DNA of 64,000 nucleotides from Bimuria novae-zelandiae CBS 107.79 (Eukaryota > Ascomycota > Dothideomycetes > Pleosporales > Didymosphaeriaceae). The notes beneath the pieces were generated by a model that had not been told where the DNA came from, did not search any database, and worked only from the letters and a program-made list of their open reading frames with translations. This document shows, piece after piece, positions 43,675 through 53,172 of the stretch (its first letter is position 1; the number at the start of each line of letters is the position of its first letter). The position numbers and the translations under genes are program-made. The stretch spans positions 933,941 to 997,940 of the forward strand of contig ML976667.1 of NCBI GenBank assembly GCA_010015655.1, in the 5' to 3' direction.

Positions 43675-45251
43675 TCATGGTATCAACCCCACAACACATC
43701 CGTTCTTACTCTGCGCCGTTAACCTGAATTCCTCTTTCCACTCAATCTCGGGATCTCTATTCTCGATGTGGTCAAGCATCCTCAGTAACGTAACCAGAAC
43801 GTAAGCGCATTCGGTGAATACTAAGCGCTGCCCCGGGCATGTACGCGGGCCGCCACCAAAAGGTGTATACTCCCAGCCTGGACGAATGCTCTCCCACCGG
43901 TCCGGCTTGAACAAATTAGCGTCTTCACCCCAGAAGGTCTTGTCTCTGCCCATCTGGCGGTATTGAAGTTCTACGACGTCACCCTTTTCGATGTACAATG
44001 GCGAACGTCCATCGGGGCCGCCCCCGGAGGGCAGAACTGTGGATGCAACGCATTGACGCATGTTCACCGTTGCGATGGTCGTTAGGCGGTGAGCTTTTGG
44101 TAGTCAGCCACGCACGCAAAGTCTAAGACTGCTCTCTCCGGTCGACCCTGATTAGACTTACTTTCAGCACCCAATCGAGATATCGGTATGAGTTCAATAA
44201 TTCATAGTTCAGTGTCTGCCCTTTGGTGGGCTCTATCTCATCCTTCAACTTCGCCCATACCTGCGGGTGGCGAGCCAGATGGAACACAACGTTCGTGAGA
44301 GCGGTTGCAGCTCCGTCATGAGCAGAGCGTTACTTTGCCCTGCGTATCGCGGGCCATCTCATCCACAAGTCGCAAACGCTCGCCCTTTTCTTGCGATTCC
44401 AGCTTGCGATCACTGTTCTCCAAGCGTTTCAGTGCCATCTTGACGTGCTCGTCCGAGTAATCAGTCACTCTCTTGCAAGCGTCCCACCACTTCTGATCCC
44501 GGTGGAGAATCTTCAGGCGACCGAGAATTGATCGGATACCAGTGCCTCGCTGCGCGTACTCAAAAGCCGACATGAAGTCCTCACACTCTTGCGAATTCTC
44601 TAGAGCGCCCATGGCTTTCCTAAAAATGAATTCGCTGGATGTATCTAGTATCTGACAACGTTAGCTAAACACTTGCGGAGCTCGGTGCGTGATCACCAGT
44701 CTTTTGAATAACGGCGCAAGATTCACAGTAGACCCATCCTTTGGTAAGAGCTCTAAGAAGGTGTCTGTGTGCTTTTTCAAGCGGTCCATGTTCGCGATAT
44801 ACACGACATCGAATGCGACTCTGATCAGCGCTCTTCCATGTTTCCAGTGCGGACTGTCCACCACGACGATACCATTGCCCCACAAATTCTCCGCGATATC
44901 ATACCTCAACCCTTGCAGACATTTCCGCTTTCAAAAAAGGTCAGCTGCTCGACTTTCAAAAAGAACTTTTTGATAGGTTGGGCCGAACCTGGACCGTCAA
45001 CTCCTTCGGGACCAGGACCATCAAGACAATCGACCCGGAAGCGTCCAAAGCGGTGCACTCAACGTTCTTTGACATATTATGAAGGCGAAGAAAGAGTCCA
45101 GACCGAGGAATGGGTCTTTTTGGGTATAGGGTGGTGGTGGGAGACAGTTGTTGCGGCAGAGTTTGGAGCGGTAGGAGAAGTACGACCCGGTGCGCCAGAG
45201 CGTAAAGAGGATCAAAGTGGCCGACACGAGAAAGAAACTTGCTTGAGCCAT
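43675..45251 (-). pseudogene. CYP52-like cytochrome P450, degenerate
   Basis: Fragments of a fungal alkane/fatty-acid hydroxylase P450 in family order. The N-terminal membrane anchor is MAQASFFLVSATLILFTLWR (45251 down). Next come RYDIAENLWGNGIVVVDSPH and WKHGRALIRVAFDVVYIANM, characteristic of CYP52. An intron at 44652-44696 precedes DTSSEFIFRKAMGALENSQE. After DTQGKVTL a frameshift replaces the oxygen-binding AGRDTT region by DGAATALTNVVFHLARHPQ. The K-helix region (HRLTTIATVNMRQC) lies after a GTAAGT intron whose phase does not fit. The haem loop FGGGPRTCPGQRLVFTE at about 43815-43865 is intact. The N-terminal third also changes frame. A damaged oxygen-binding motif and several frame breaks indicate a pseudogene. 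Confidence 0.72.
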
Positions 45252-45707
45252 TTTGAAATCACGTCGCAGGAAGATAGTGGAGCAAGAGGGTTGCTCTGGA
45301 CGACAGCAACGACGACTTGATCAGAGCGCAAAGATGCAGTGAGAGCTTGGCTATCAGTGACGGTGCGGGCTCAATATTCAAGTGAGAGCTGACGTACTTG
45401 CGACAATTACAGGCGGAGTCTGCGTGGCGTAGCAGCACCCCACCGACTGGTCGTGTAAGCAGCTGGAACTGTGTTGTAGAGGTGCACAATCGTATTTGGC
45501 TTCATAGTACAAAATGCCGACCCATTCGTAATGTTCGTAAGGGCAATATAAAGATCAAGCCAAGCCTGACAGGTAATTTGAATATGCAGCTCCTTAACCG
45601 TGACGAATACTGCATCGGATTCTATCTGCGGACTCTATACGTGCGCCAGTCCTTCCCAGTCGCTCCATAATGTGTCATACTCATGACTCTCGAACCATAC
45701 CGAAAAC

Positions 45708-45965
45708 CTAGTCCTTATCCTCAGGCTCTTTAGTGCCAGCGGCAGGCTTCTTCCACGAGAACGCTTCCGGATTGAAGACACAATATTTCTTGCTACACAC
45801 GGCGCTGTTTGGAATTGGTGCGTTGGATAAAACACGGTTAGTGGAAGAGCACTTAGTTTGAGTAGATATGGTACGTACTGGGAGCAGGAACAGCGGCAAC
45901 AAGTGCCGAGAACAGCAGTGTTGCTGCGAAGGTGGTGATGAGTGGATAAAGGGCGGGTGGTTGCT
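45708..45965 (-). pseudogene. Small secreted protein, start codon not found
   Basis: Exon 2 (45708-45804) encodes AVCSKKYCVFNPEAFSWKKP and ends EPEDKD. Exon 1 ends AGTAC at 45875, before a 70-nt intron (GTACCA...AACAG), and encodes a signal-peptide core ITTFAATLLFSALVAAVPAP. The mature peptide would be about 32 residues with two cysteines. No ATG precedes the hydrophobic stretch in frame; the expected position reads TTTATCC. Either the start was lost or an upstream exon exists. It lies 110 bp from the left end of the inverted-repeat element. Function unknown; effector-like size only. Confidence 0.45.
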
Positions 45966-46078
45966 GGAGTGTGATGCGGATCGATGGAGCGGGAGGGAGG
46001 GATTTTATTGACCGGAAGGACAGGACAGCTGGCTTGAAAAGATCGATGCATGGCAGAGTGAACACATCATCCCTTCTA

Positions 46079-46833
46079 ACGTCCCTCACTGCGTAGCGAG
46101 ACACACACTGTGGCGAGACAAATAAGGGGTACTTTGACTTTTAGCAACCGGAAAGCTTATGCGTATAATAAATATTACTATAATTTTAAGAAAATAATTT
46201 ACTATAGCTAATTCTAGATACCTATATTTTACTTTACTTAAAAATTACGCTTATATTATTACTTTTATGCCTAATTTATATAGCGCCTTATATTATAGCG
46301 TAATATGCTTCCTTACTTATAGTGCTAACTCTAAACCTTTTTTACTTTAAGTTTTTATAAAATAGCCTTATCCTACCCTTATAACTTTATTTTAATACTA
46401 AAAAGTTATTATTAGCCCTATGTACGCTATAAGACGTAGTTTTATATAGCACTACCTTATTAATTAGTACTTTTAGTAGAAGCAAACTACTAATTTAGGC
46501 TAATATAAGATAACCCCGCATGTCTTACCTTATATACTAGTAAGTATTTTATTATAAGATATATAGCTATGCGGATCGCATAAGCGTTTAGATTATTATT
46601 AAATCTAACTTAGGATTAATAAGATATTGGCTTAGCGCTTGTTTAGTCAGCCTACGCATTTCCAGCGTCGAAACCGGCTTCGACACAGCACTTCGAGATG
46701 CAGTCCAACGCACAGCGATACTATCACGCTGCCCCCGAGTGCCGAGATCCGCCGTTGTCCCCTTCGCTAACCGATGGAACGACTTGATCGAGCCCACCGC
46801 TCCCCGTGCTTCTCGAGTCGGCGCGCCGATTCC
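46079..46833 (+). repeat. Left arm of long terminal inverted repeat
   Basis: About 755 bp, matching the right arm in reverse complement up to GGCGCGCCGATTCC, after which the two sides diverge. Differences are mostly C/T and G/A. A minus-strand frame in the GC-normal inner part (VGSIKSFHRLAKGTTADLGT, RGQRDSIAVRWTASRSA) is shared by both arms. Confidence 0.85.
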
Positions 46834-46918
46834 AATTGTGGGTACCATGCAACGCTGGAACTGTGACCCCACAACAACACTTGCGGCAATGCTGAGTGGA
46901 TCGGCCATTTGGCAACAC
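46834..46918 (-). pseudogene. Fragment of STAND/HeLo-like N-terminal domain, divergent from NLR
   Basis: Minus-strand frame from ATG 46918 reads MADPLSIAASVV, the typical opening of ascomycete STAND/HeLo-like N-terminal domains. After an apparent 2-base insertion the sequence fits the family continuation VTVPALHGT in the next frame. It then runs into the inner border of the inverted repeat at 46833 and ends. Only about 25 residues remain, so function cannot be stated. Its start lies 235 bp from the divergent NLR start. Confidence 0.5.
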
Positions 46919-47152
46919 AAGCGACTAAAAGGAGTGCAAAAAGTCCAGCTGAAGCGTGGCATGCGGGGGTTAAGTACAGATGAACGACCAGGATCAGCTC
47001 CAGCGAGGGAGCGAGCCACTCGGGCCAGGCCATGCTTGGCGGCGGCCTCTCGGCGGCATCCCAGCCTCAGCTTTCCGTCTGGCCCACACCCGCCCGAGAC
47101 CGCCAGCCTGAGATTCAGCTGGCGCTTTGCAGCAGCGCGCAGTCGCAGATGC
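46919..47152. promoter_or_regulatory. Putative divergent promoter between NLR gene and STAND fragment
   Basis: A 234-bp GC-normal gap between two outward-facing ATGs. No TATA box or specific operator recognised; called from gene arrangement only. Confidence 0.35.
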
Positions 47153-48579
47153 ATGCTCCGCTACAACAGCACCATGGCGCCTACGACATCTTTCGGCAAG
47201 AACAATGCTGGCTTTCAAGCTGGCGATATCCACGGCGCCGTCCATGTGGAGTTCCGGCTTCCGCCCGGTAGGTATGGGAGGAGCAGGTGTTTGCAAGGCC
47301 CGAGCCGGCGCTAACAGTGCCAAGCGCTCTTGCGCTGCTGCATTGTCAACGTTGCACCCTCGTACGGGTAGCTGTGTAGTGGGGGAATTGCATAACGTTC
47401 GCTGACTCCTCTGCAGATGAGAAATTGCCCAAGATCCGCCGGTGGCTGTCTGCGCCAGACCCGTCTGCGAACTACCAGAAAGCTCTTAAGCTACGGCAGG
47501 CCGACACTGGGGGTTGGTTCCTCGAGGGCAGGGAATACACTAGATGGAAGACAGAGCCTGCATTGCCTCTTTGGCTGTATGGAATCCCTGGGTGTGGCAA
47601 GACTATCCTATGCTCTGCCGTTCTTCGCGACGTGCTCGAATACTGCCGAGATGGTTCTGGGAGGGTAGCTGCGTATTTCTTCTTTGACTTTAAGGACGTG
47701 CAAAAGCAGGACCTAGGGAAAATGCTGCGTTCTCTAATCTGGTAGCTCTTATAGCAATCTGAAAAAATTCCTATAAGTCTGGACGACCTGTTCTCTTCGT
47801 GCGAAAGCGGGCAGCAGTAGCTGTTAGCGAATGCACTTTAAGAGGTATTGCGGTTAATGATACTAGAGCTCCTGCAGGCATACGTCGTGCTTGATGCGCT
47901 AGACGAATGCGCTCAACGCGCGGAGCTAATAGAGACGCTCGAAACAATAGCAGGATGGAGACTTTAGAACTTGCACCTCCTTGTAACGAGCCGAAGGGAG
48001 CGAGGTATCGAGAGCACCCTAGAAGAGATTGTAGACGACTAGAGTAGAATCTGTCTCTAAAGCGCGCTAGTAGATAAAGACATACAACGATATATCCGAC
48101 AGAGGCTAGCCACAGATAAAACCCTTAAAAAATGGACTAAGGATGATGGTGTTAGACAGGAAATTAAGTCTATATTAAGAGACGGAGCTAATGGAATGTA
48201 TGCTTTTAATTTAAGTTTAATATAATCTATGTTAATGTATACGACAGGTTTCGATGGGCTGCATGCTAGCTTAATAGTTTAGCAAAGTGCCGTAATCGCG
48301 CAACACTCCGTAAGGCTCTTGCTACACTGCCACTAACGCTAGACCAGACATACGAACGCATCCTTTCCGCGATAAGCGAAGCTGATTCGGAGTATGCTAT
48401 TTGCATCTTACGGTGGTTAACATTCTCCGCACGGCCACTCTCCGTTAATGAGATCGCTGAAGTTGTCGCTATCGACACCAAGCGAGACCCTGCATTTGAC
48501 CGTGATGAAGTTCTTGAGGATCCATTAGACGCATTGCATATCTGCTCTAGTCTTGTTACTATTACTGTTAACAACGAAC

Positions 48580-48634
48580 ATGAGCAGGACAGCGACTATG
48601 AGCAGGACAGCGACTATGAGCAGGACAGCGACTA
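48580..48634 (+). repeat. Three 18-bp tandem repeats inside the NLR gene
   Basis: Three in-frame copies of GAGCAGGACAGCGACTAT, encoding EQDSDY, inserted between ITVNN and the conserved EGVSREIVALAHYSVKEY segment. Copies are identical, so recent expansion is likely. Confidence 0.9.
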
Positions 48635-48819
48635 TGAGCTTGAAGGTGTATCAAGAGAAATTGTTGCGTTAGCGCATTACTCAGTTAAAGAGTACCTTAT
48701 TTTAGACAGAATCTGGACAGGAGAAGCAGCGAAGTACGGTATGCGAGATGATGTCTGCCATGATGCTATGGTAAGAAGCTGCCTTGGCTACCTTCTCCAG
48801 TTCGAGCAATCAGAGCTAC

Positions 48820-49257
48820 NNNNNNNNNNNNNNNNNNNNNNNNNNNNNNNNNNNNNNNNNNNNNNNNNNNNNNNNNNNNNNNNNNNNNNNNNNNNNNNNN
48901 NNNNNNNNNNNNNNNNNNNNNNNNNNNNNNNNNNNNNNNNNNNNNNNNNNNNNNNNNNNNNNNNNNNNNNNNNNNNNNNNNNNNNNNNNNNNNNNNNNNN
49001 NNNNNNNNNNNNNNNNNNNNNNNNNNNNNNNNNNNNNNNNNNNNNNNNNNNNNNNNNNNNNNNNNNNNNNNNNNNNNNNNNNNNNNNNNNNNNNNNNNNN
49101 NNNNNNNNNNNNNNNNNNNNNNNNNNNNNNNNNNNNNNNNNNNNNNNNNNNNNNNNNNNNNNNNNNNNNNNNNNNNNNNNNNNNNNNNNNNNNNNNNNNN
49201 NNNNNNNNNNNNNNNNNNNNNNNNNNNNNNNNNNNNNNNNNNNNNNNNNNNNNNNNN
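48820..49257. other. Assembly gap (438 N)
   Basis: Run of N within the ankyrin-repeat part of the NLR gene. Long identical ankyrin repeats commonly cause such gaps; the length is probably an estimate. Confidence 0.99.
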
Positions 49258-49357
49258 ATACGGCAATGCACTCTACGCGGCTTCAGTAGGAGGCCACGAG
49301 CAGGTGGTGAAGCTGCTGCTCAACGCAGGCGCCGACGTCAGGGTGCGGGCGCATTGA

Positions 49358-50027
49358 CAACACAACTTTTACTATCACATATTTATTATTCCCTCTGTTT
49401 CATAGAGGGCCGGGAATCAGAATGAATATATAGCTTGCAAATTTGCCACATTGAACCTTCGAGTATAACGTAGATCAGCCGCCCAAGGTGTCCATGTGTC
49501 GAATTTCAGATTAAGCATTCGCCACTCGAGGTGGACGAACACCTTGATCACACTAGCAGGGAGGATGGCCGACCCGCTCTGACACAGGTCTTGTGCCGGA
49601 GGCGATGGTTTGTGGATATGTCTGAAGACGGGAGTGCTGTATGCAGCTCCTAGATAACGTAGAATCTTGCCACCACCACAGCTCTGCTAGTACTCATCCC
49701 TCACGAATATGAACAATCTAAATCCTTATGACCGTCAGAAGTCGTACTAAAGCACATCTCCACGTCCTAAAGGTTGCAGGGCTTATGTAAGGAGCCGCTG
49801 GTCGTTTGCCCGTACGACAGCTGTATTACCAAAGCATGCAGAGCCTTTCCACCTCCGTATGCGCTTGCAACGACGGCGTTTTGCTAGTAACGCTCGGTTG
49901 AACCCACATGCCAAAGCGCAGTCTTCGATTTCCAGGCCCGCTGCGCTTTATCTTAGGTTGTATCCTTGCCGTCGCATCGTATTCCCCTCTAACGAGCCGA
50001 GACTAGAGCTCGCTACGGCTTGGCCTA
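49358..50027. other. Inner 3' region of the NLR-bearing element
   Basis: 670 bp of GC-normal DNA between the NLR stop and the right arm. No gene recognised. Confidence 0.4.
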
Positions 50028-50656
50028 GGAATCGGCGCGCCGACTCGAGAAGCACGGGGAGTGGTGGGCTCGATCAGGTCGTTCCATCGGTTAGCGAAGG
50101 GGACAACGGCGGATCTTAGCACTTGGGGGCAGTGTGATAGTATCGCTGTGCGTTAGACTGCATCTCGAAGTGCTGTGTCGAAGCCGGTTTCGACGCTAGA
50201 AACGCGTTGGCTGATTAAATAAGCGCTAAGCTAATATCTTATTAATCCTAAGTTAGATTTAATAATAATCTAAACGCTTATGCAATCCGCATAGCTATAT
50301 ATCTTATAATAAAATACTTATTAATATATAAAGTAAGATATGCGGGGTTATCTTATATTAGCCTAAATTAGTAGTTTGCTTTTACTAAAAGTACTAATTA
50401 ATAAAGTAGTATTATATAAAACTACGTCCTATAGCGCGTATAGGGCTAATAATAACTTTTTAGTATTAAAATAAGGTTATAAGGATAGGATAAGGCTATT
50501 TTATAAAAACTTAAAGTAAAAAAGGCTTAGGGTTAGCGCTATAAGTAGGGAAGTATATTACACTATAATATAAAACGCTATATAAATTAGTCGCGAAAGT
50601 AATAATGTAAATATAATTTTTAAGTAAAGTAGAATATAGGTATTTAGAATTAGCTA
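50028..50656 (-). repeat. Right arm of long terminal inverted repeat, inner part
   Basis: Reverse complement of the inner and middle left arm, beginning at GGAATCGGCGCGCC. Continues after the pogo element at 52504-52629. Confidence 0.85.
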
Positions 50657-52503
50657 ACGTGGTTCACCACCAAGCGGGCCAACCCCACCGAGCGGGCCAA
50701 CTTTGCTAAATACAGCCCACCTCTAGCTTATACTATAATGCCATTATAACATAACGCGTAATAACCTTATACTAAAAGTGCATTATAGCTTGCTATCTAA
50801 GCTATAATTAAAAATTATAATAAGAGTAAAAGACGCGTTATTATAGTCTTTAGCGTGCCTTAAATAATAGTATAATAATAACGCTAAGGAGCCCTCTCTT
50901 AACGCGATCGCGAGCCTAACTTAAAAAAGCTAACTAAGCTAGAAAAGGAGGCTCTAGTCTAACGTATACTTAAGCTTAACTAGCAAGGAATAGGTGTAAC
51001 AAGGGATATAGTCTAAGATATAGCTAATAATCTACTTACTAAGCGCGGTAGATAGCCTATTAGTAAGCACTAGGTAGATAGGCTTAAGACGCGTACGCTA
51101 GAAATTAAGCTTTAAAGAAGCTATCTATATAATTATTAGCGAGCCCTAAATAAAGATCTACGTATTATAACGCTCTAGTTTAAGCTAGTTACTAATACTA
51201 AGGCTAAGTATAGTATCGCTGATGACGACACGTATAACTTCGACGAGACAGGCTTTATAATAGGGGTAATACAGGGTTAGATAGTCTTTATAGGCTCTAA
51301 GAAGCGAAGCAACCTAAAAAAGATTTAACCTAGTAACTATAGGTAAGTTACTAATATCTAGGGTGTTAGCGCTAAAGGCTAGGCTCTACTACCTTTTCTT
51401 ATCTTCCTTAGCAAGATTCTAATTACGTCCTAGTTCTATAATCTACCCTAAGACTAGGTTATTAAAGTTAGTCTTAATAGCTAGACGTTAAACAAGCTTA
51501 GCCTTACCTAGCTAAGGCACTTTAATACCTATACTAAGGCGCGTAGTTTAGGTGCACACTAGCTACTAATTATAGATAGTTACGAGAGCCACTGCTTACA
51601 CAAATTCTATAAATACTATAAGGTATAAAAGATTATTATTCTCTATATGCTTCTACACTTATCACACCTCTTGTAGCCACTTAATATAGGTTATTTTTTG
51701 CCTTTAAAGCGGGCGTATAGTAATAAGATTAGTAGCTTAGCACGGTACAGCACTAAGTAAATTAAGAAGAAAGCCTTTTTACTAGCCTTTAAAGTAGCTT
51801 TTAAAAAAGTAATAATAAAGGCGAACATCTGCGTAGGCTTTAGAGGTGCTAGATTAGTCCTACACGACCTAGAGGCAGTGTTATTAAGACTTAATATAGT
51901 TCTTCGTACGCCAACTCTACCTAACGCAGAGGACACCCTATAGGAATTAAAAATACTAAGTAACCTCCGCAAGATAGAGGCTTAGTTAACGCTAGTTTAT
52001 AAGCATGTATAAAAGTATAGAGATTTATTAGTTTCTCTGCTTCTTAGAGCTATTAAGTAGCTTAACAAAGGTGTTGCATTAATAGGGCACGAAATAGTGT
52101 TAATATAACAGAAAATAGTAAGACTTTGTAAAGTAGTAAAGATAGTAATAGAGGTAAAAAGTTAAAAGAGGAAGTATAGTTAGGCAGCTAAGACACTTAT
52201 AGTAGGAGAGGTAGTTAATTTAATAGCTAAAAAGGATAGTAGTGGGCAAAAGGAGGGTGAAGAGTCTGTAAAGAGGGTGCGTGGGCAGAGGCGCTACGAA
52301 CGTTGCGGCGAAGCTGGCCACAACGCTCGCACCTACGCAGTAGAAATTGTAGATGCATCTAATAGCAATAAGTCTAAATAGTATTTCTATGTTCTGCGAA
52401 TTATAGTAAATTATAGTGGTGTTGTAGGAGGCGCTTCGCAATAGACTGACTTTTAAAAAGTGGCCCGCTCGGTGGGGTTGGCCCGCTCGGTGGTGAACCA
52501 CGT
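50657..52503 (+). mobile_element. Fot1/pogo-type (Tc1/mariner superfamily) transposon, RIP-mutated
   Basis: 1847 bp, ends ACGTGGTTCACCACC as inverted repeats, each end with two tandem copies of an AGCGGGCCAAC motif. The target is TA (50655-50656 and 52504-52505); comparison with the left arm of the host inverted repeat shows the empty site, so the duplication is exactly TA. The plus-strand transposase is dead but readable: HTH region near 51060 (KHWVDRLKTRTLEIKL), DDDTYNFDETGFIIGVIQG with the first catalytic Asp near 51235, and LLIIDSYESHC followed by LYMLLHLSHLL*PLNI around the second Asp near 51575. This order is diagnostic of pogo/Fot1 DDE transposases. Stops are TAA and TAG. Confidence 0.92.
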
Positions 52504-52629
52504 TATAGTAAATTATTTTTTTAGAATTATAGTAATATTTGTTGTGCGCATAAGCTTTCTGGTTGCTGAAAGTCAAAGTACCCCTTATTTGTCTCGCCAT
52601 AGTGTGTCTCGCTACGCAGTGAGGGACGT
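52504..52629 (-). repeat. Right arm of long terminal inverted repeat, outer part
   Basis: Outer 126 bp of the arm, ending CGCTACGCAGTGAGGGACGT, reverse complement of the left end at 46079. Confidence 0.85.
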
Positions 52630-52947
52630 TAGATAGATCAATCTCATTAATTGCGCTTGCAGTCTCACTAACTGCACCACTTATCGTCATCTTGGGCGCC
52701 TCGACCGGGTTTAACTACGAGATTACGCTATTAAAAACCTGGTTCACGACGGAAACGGATGAAGTAGATAGACAGTTACCAGGTTGCGGCCACAGAGCTG
52801 TTACTCGGGCAGCTACATCCATTTATTTTGCCTTTGTCACAATTGCCGCATGCTCAAAATATCGAAATCCACCGAGAAAACATCAACTTCTTGTCCTAAT
52901 CTTCAATCACCAGTGAGAAAGGCTTTTTCTTCCCATCAGTGCCCCAA

Positions 52948-53172
52948 TCACTGTCGGCAGACTCTACCGGGATCCCAATGTGCGTTGTGAAGGCCTTTCC
53001 CTCAGTTGTCACGGCTCGACCGCACCGAGCGAACGTCATCTCTCCGCCAGGGCATTCTAATTTTCTCGTCAGAGAGGGGCATAAGATGGGAGAGAGAAAA
53101 CTTACTGCGAACAGGGAAGGCAGGAGCGGGGCTAGCGAAGAAAGCTAAGAGCGTAGTAGTGAAGAAGCGCAT
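52948..53172 (-). CDS. Putative very small secreted protein
   Basis: ATG 53172 has good context (TCACCATG) and opens MRFFTTTLLAFFASPAPAFP, a clear signal peptide. A GTAAGT donor follows at 53105. With the acceptor at 52995 (GGGAAAG) exon 2 would give a mature peptide of only about 15 residues ending VCRQ; another frame of the same region reads IPVESADSDWGTDGKKKPFS and ends IED, which may be the true exon if a different acceptor is used. The gene is just outside the right end of the inverted-repeat element. Function unknown. Confidence 0.3.

Larger units (their letters stand above)
47153..49357 (+). pseudogene. NACHT-ankyrin NLR protein with sigma-like N-terminal motif, RIP-damaged
   Basis: Fungal NOD-like receptor of the kind involved in incompatibility and non-self recognition. 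Exon 1 (47153-47267; alternative ATG 47174) encodes FGKNNAGFQAGDIHGAVHVE, matching the spacing of the sigma amyloid motif (NxGxQxGxxxGxh). Intron 47268-47416. Exon 2 encodes IRRWLSAPDPSANYQKALKL, the P loop LYGIPGCGKTILCSAVLRDV, and a Walker B-like VVLDALDECAQ; about eight TAG/TAA codons, at CAG/CAA/TGG positions, interrupt 47743-48180. Intron 48198-48247. Exon 3 is open: LPLTLDQTYERILSAISEAD, ILRWLTFSARPLSVNEIAEV, three EQDSDY repeats, VALAHYSVKEYLI. The 438-base N gap hides the junction with the ankyrin repeats, of which NALYAASVGGHEQVVKLLLN and AGADV remain before TGA. RIP damage is confined to the middle. Confidence 0.85.
46079..52629. mobile_element. 6.5-kb DNA element with 0.75-kb terminal inverted repeats carrying an NLR gene
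   Basis: The left arm 46079-46833 matches the reverse complement of 50028-50656 plus 52504-52629; the right arm is split by a pogo insertion. Ends begin ACGTCCCTCACTGCGTAGCG and are flanked by TA on both sides (46077-46078 and 52630-52631), as in Tc1/mariner-type elements. Without the pogo the element is about 4.7 kb. The arms are part GC-normal (46600-46833) and part RIP-mutated (46137-46590). The 3.2-kb interior shows no transposase but holds a NACHT-ankyrin gene and a divergent STAND-type N-terminal fragment. This fits a nonautonomous element mobilised in trans, with captured cargo. The alternative is an inverted duplication that happens to end in TA. Confidence 0.75.

Noticed and set aside
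46588..47154. One long minus-strand gene in the inner left arm and NLR promoter
   Set aside because: The frame fuses inverted-repeat sequence with the short STAND-like fragment and upstream noncoding DNA; only MADPLSIAASVV is family-like.
48766..49425. Open frames across the N gap
   Set aside because: Artefacts of translating N; only frames continuous with the NLR before and after the gap are meaningful.
52220..52690. 156-codon minus-strand frame at the pogo right end
   Set aside because: Runs through transposon terminal repeat, TA-rich arm and flank; no coding features.
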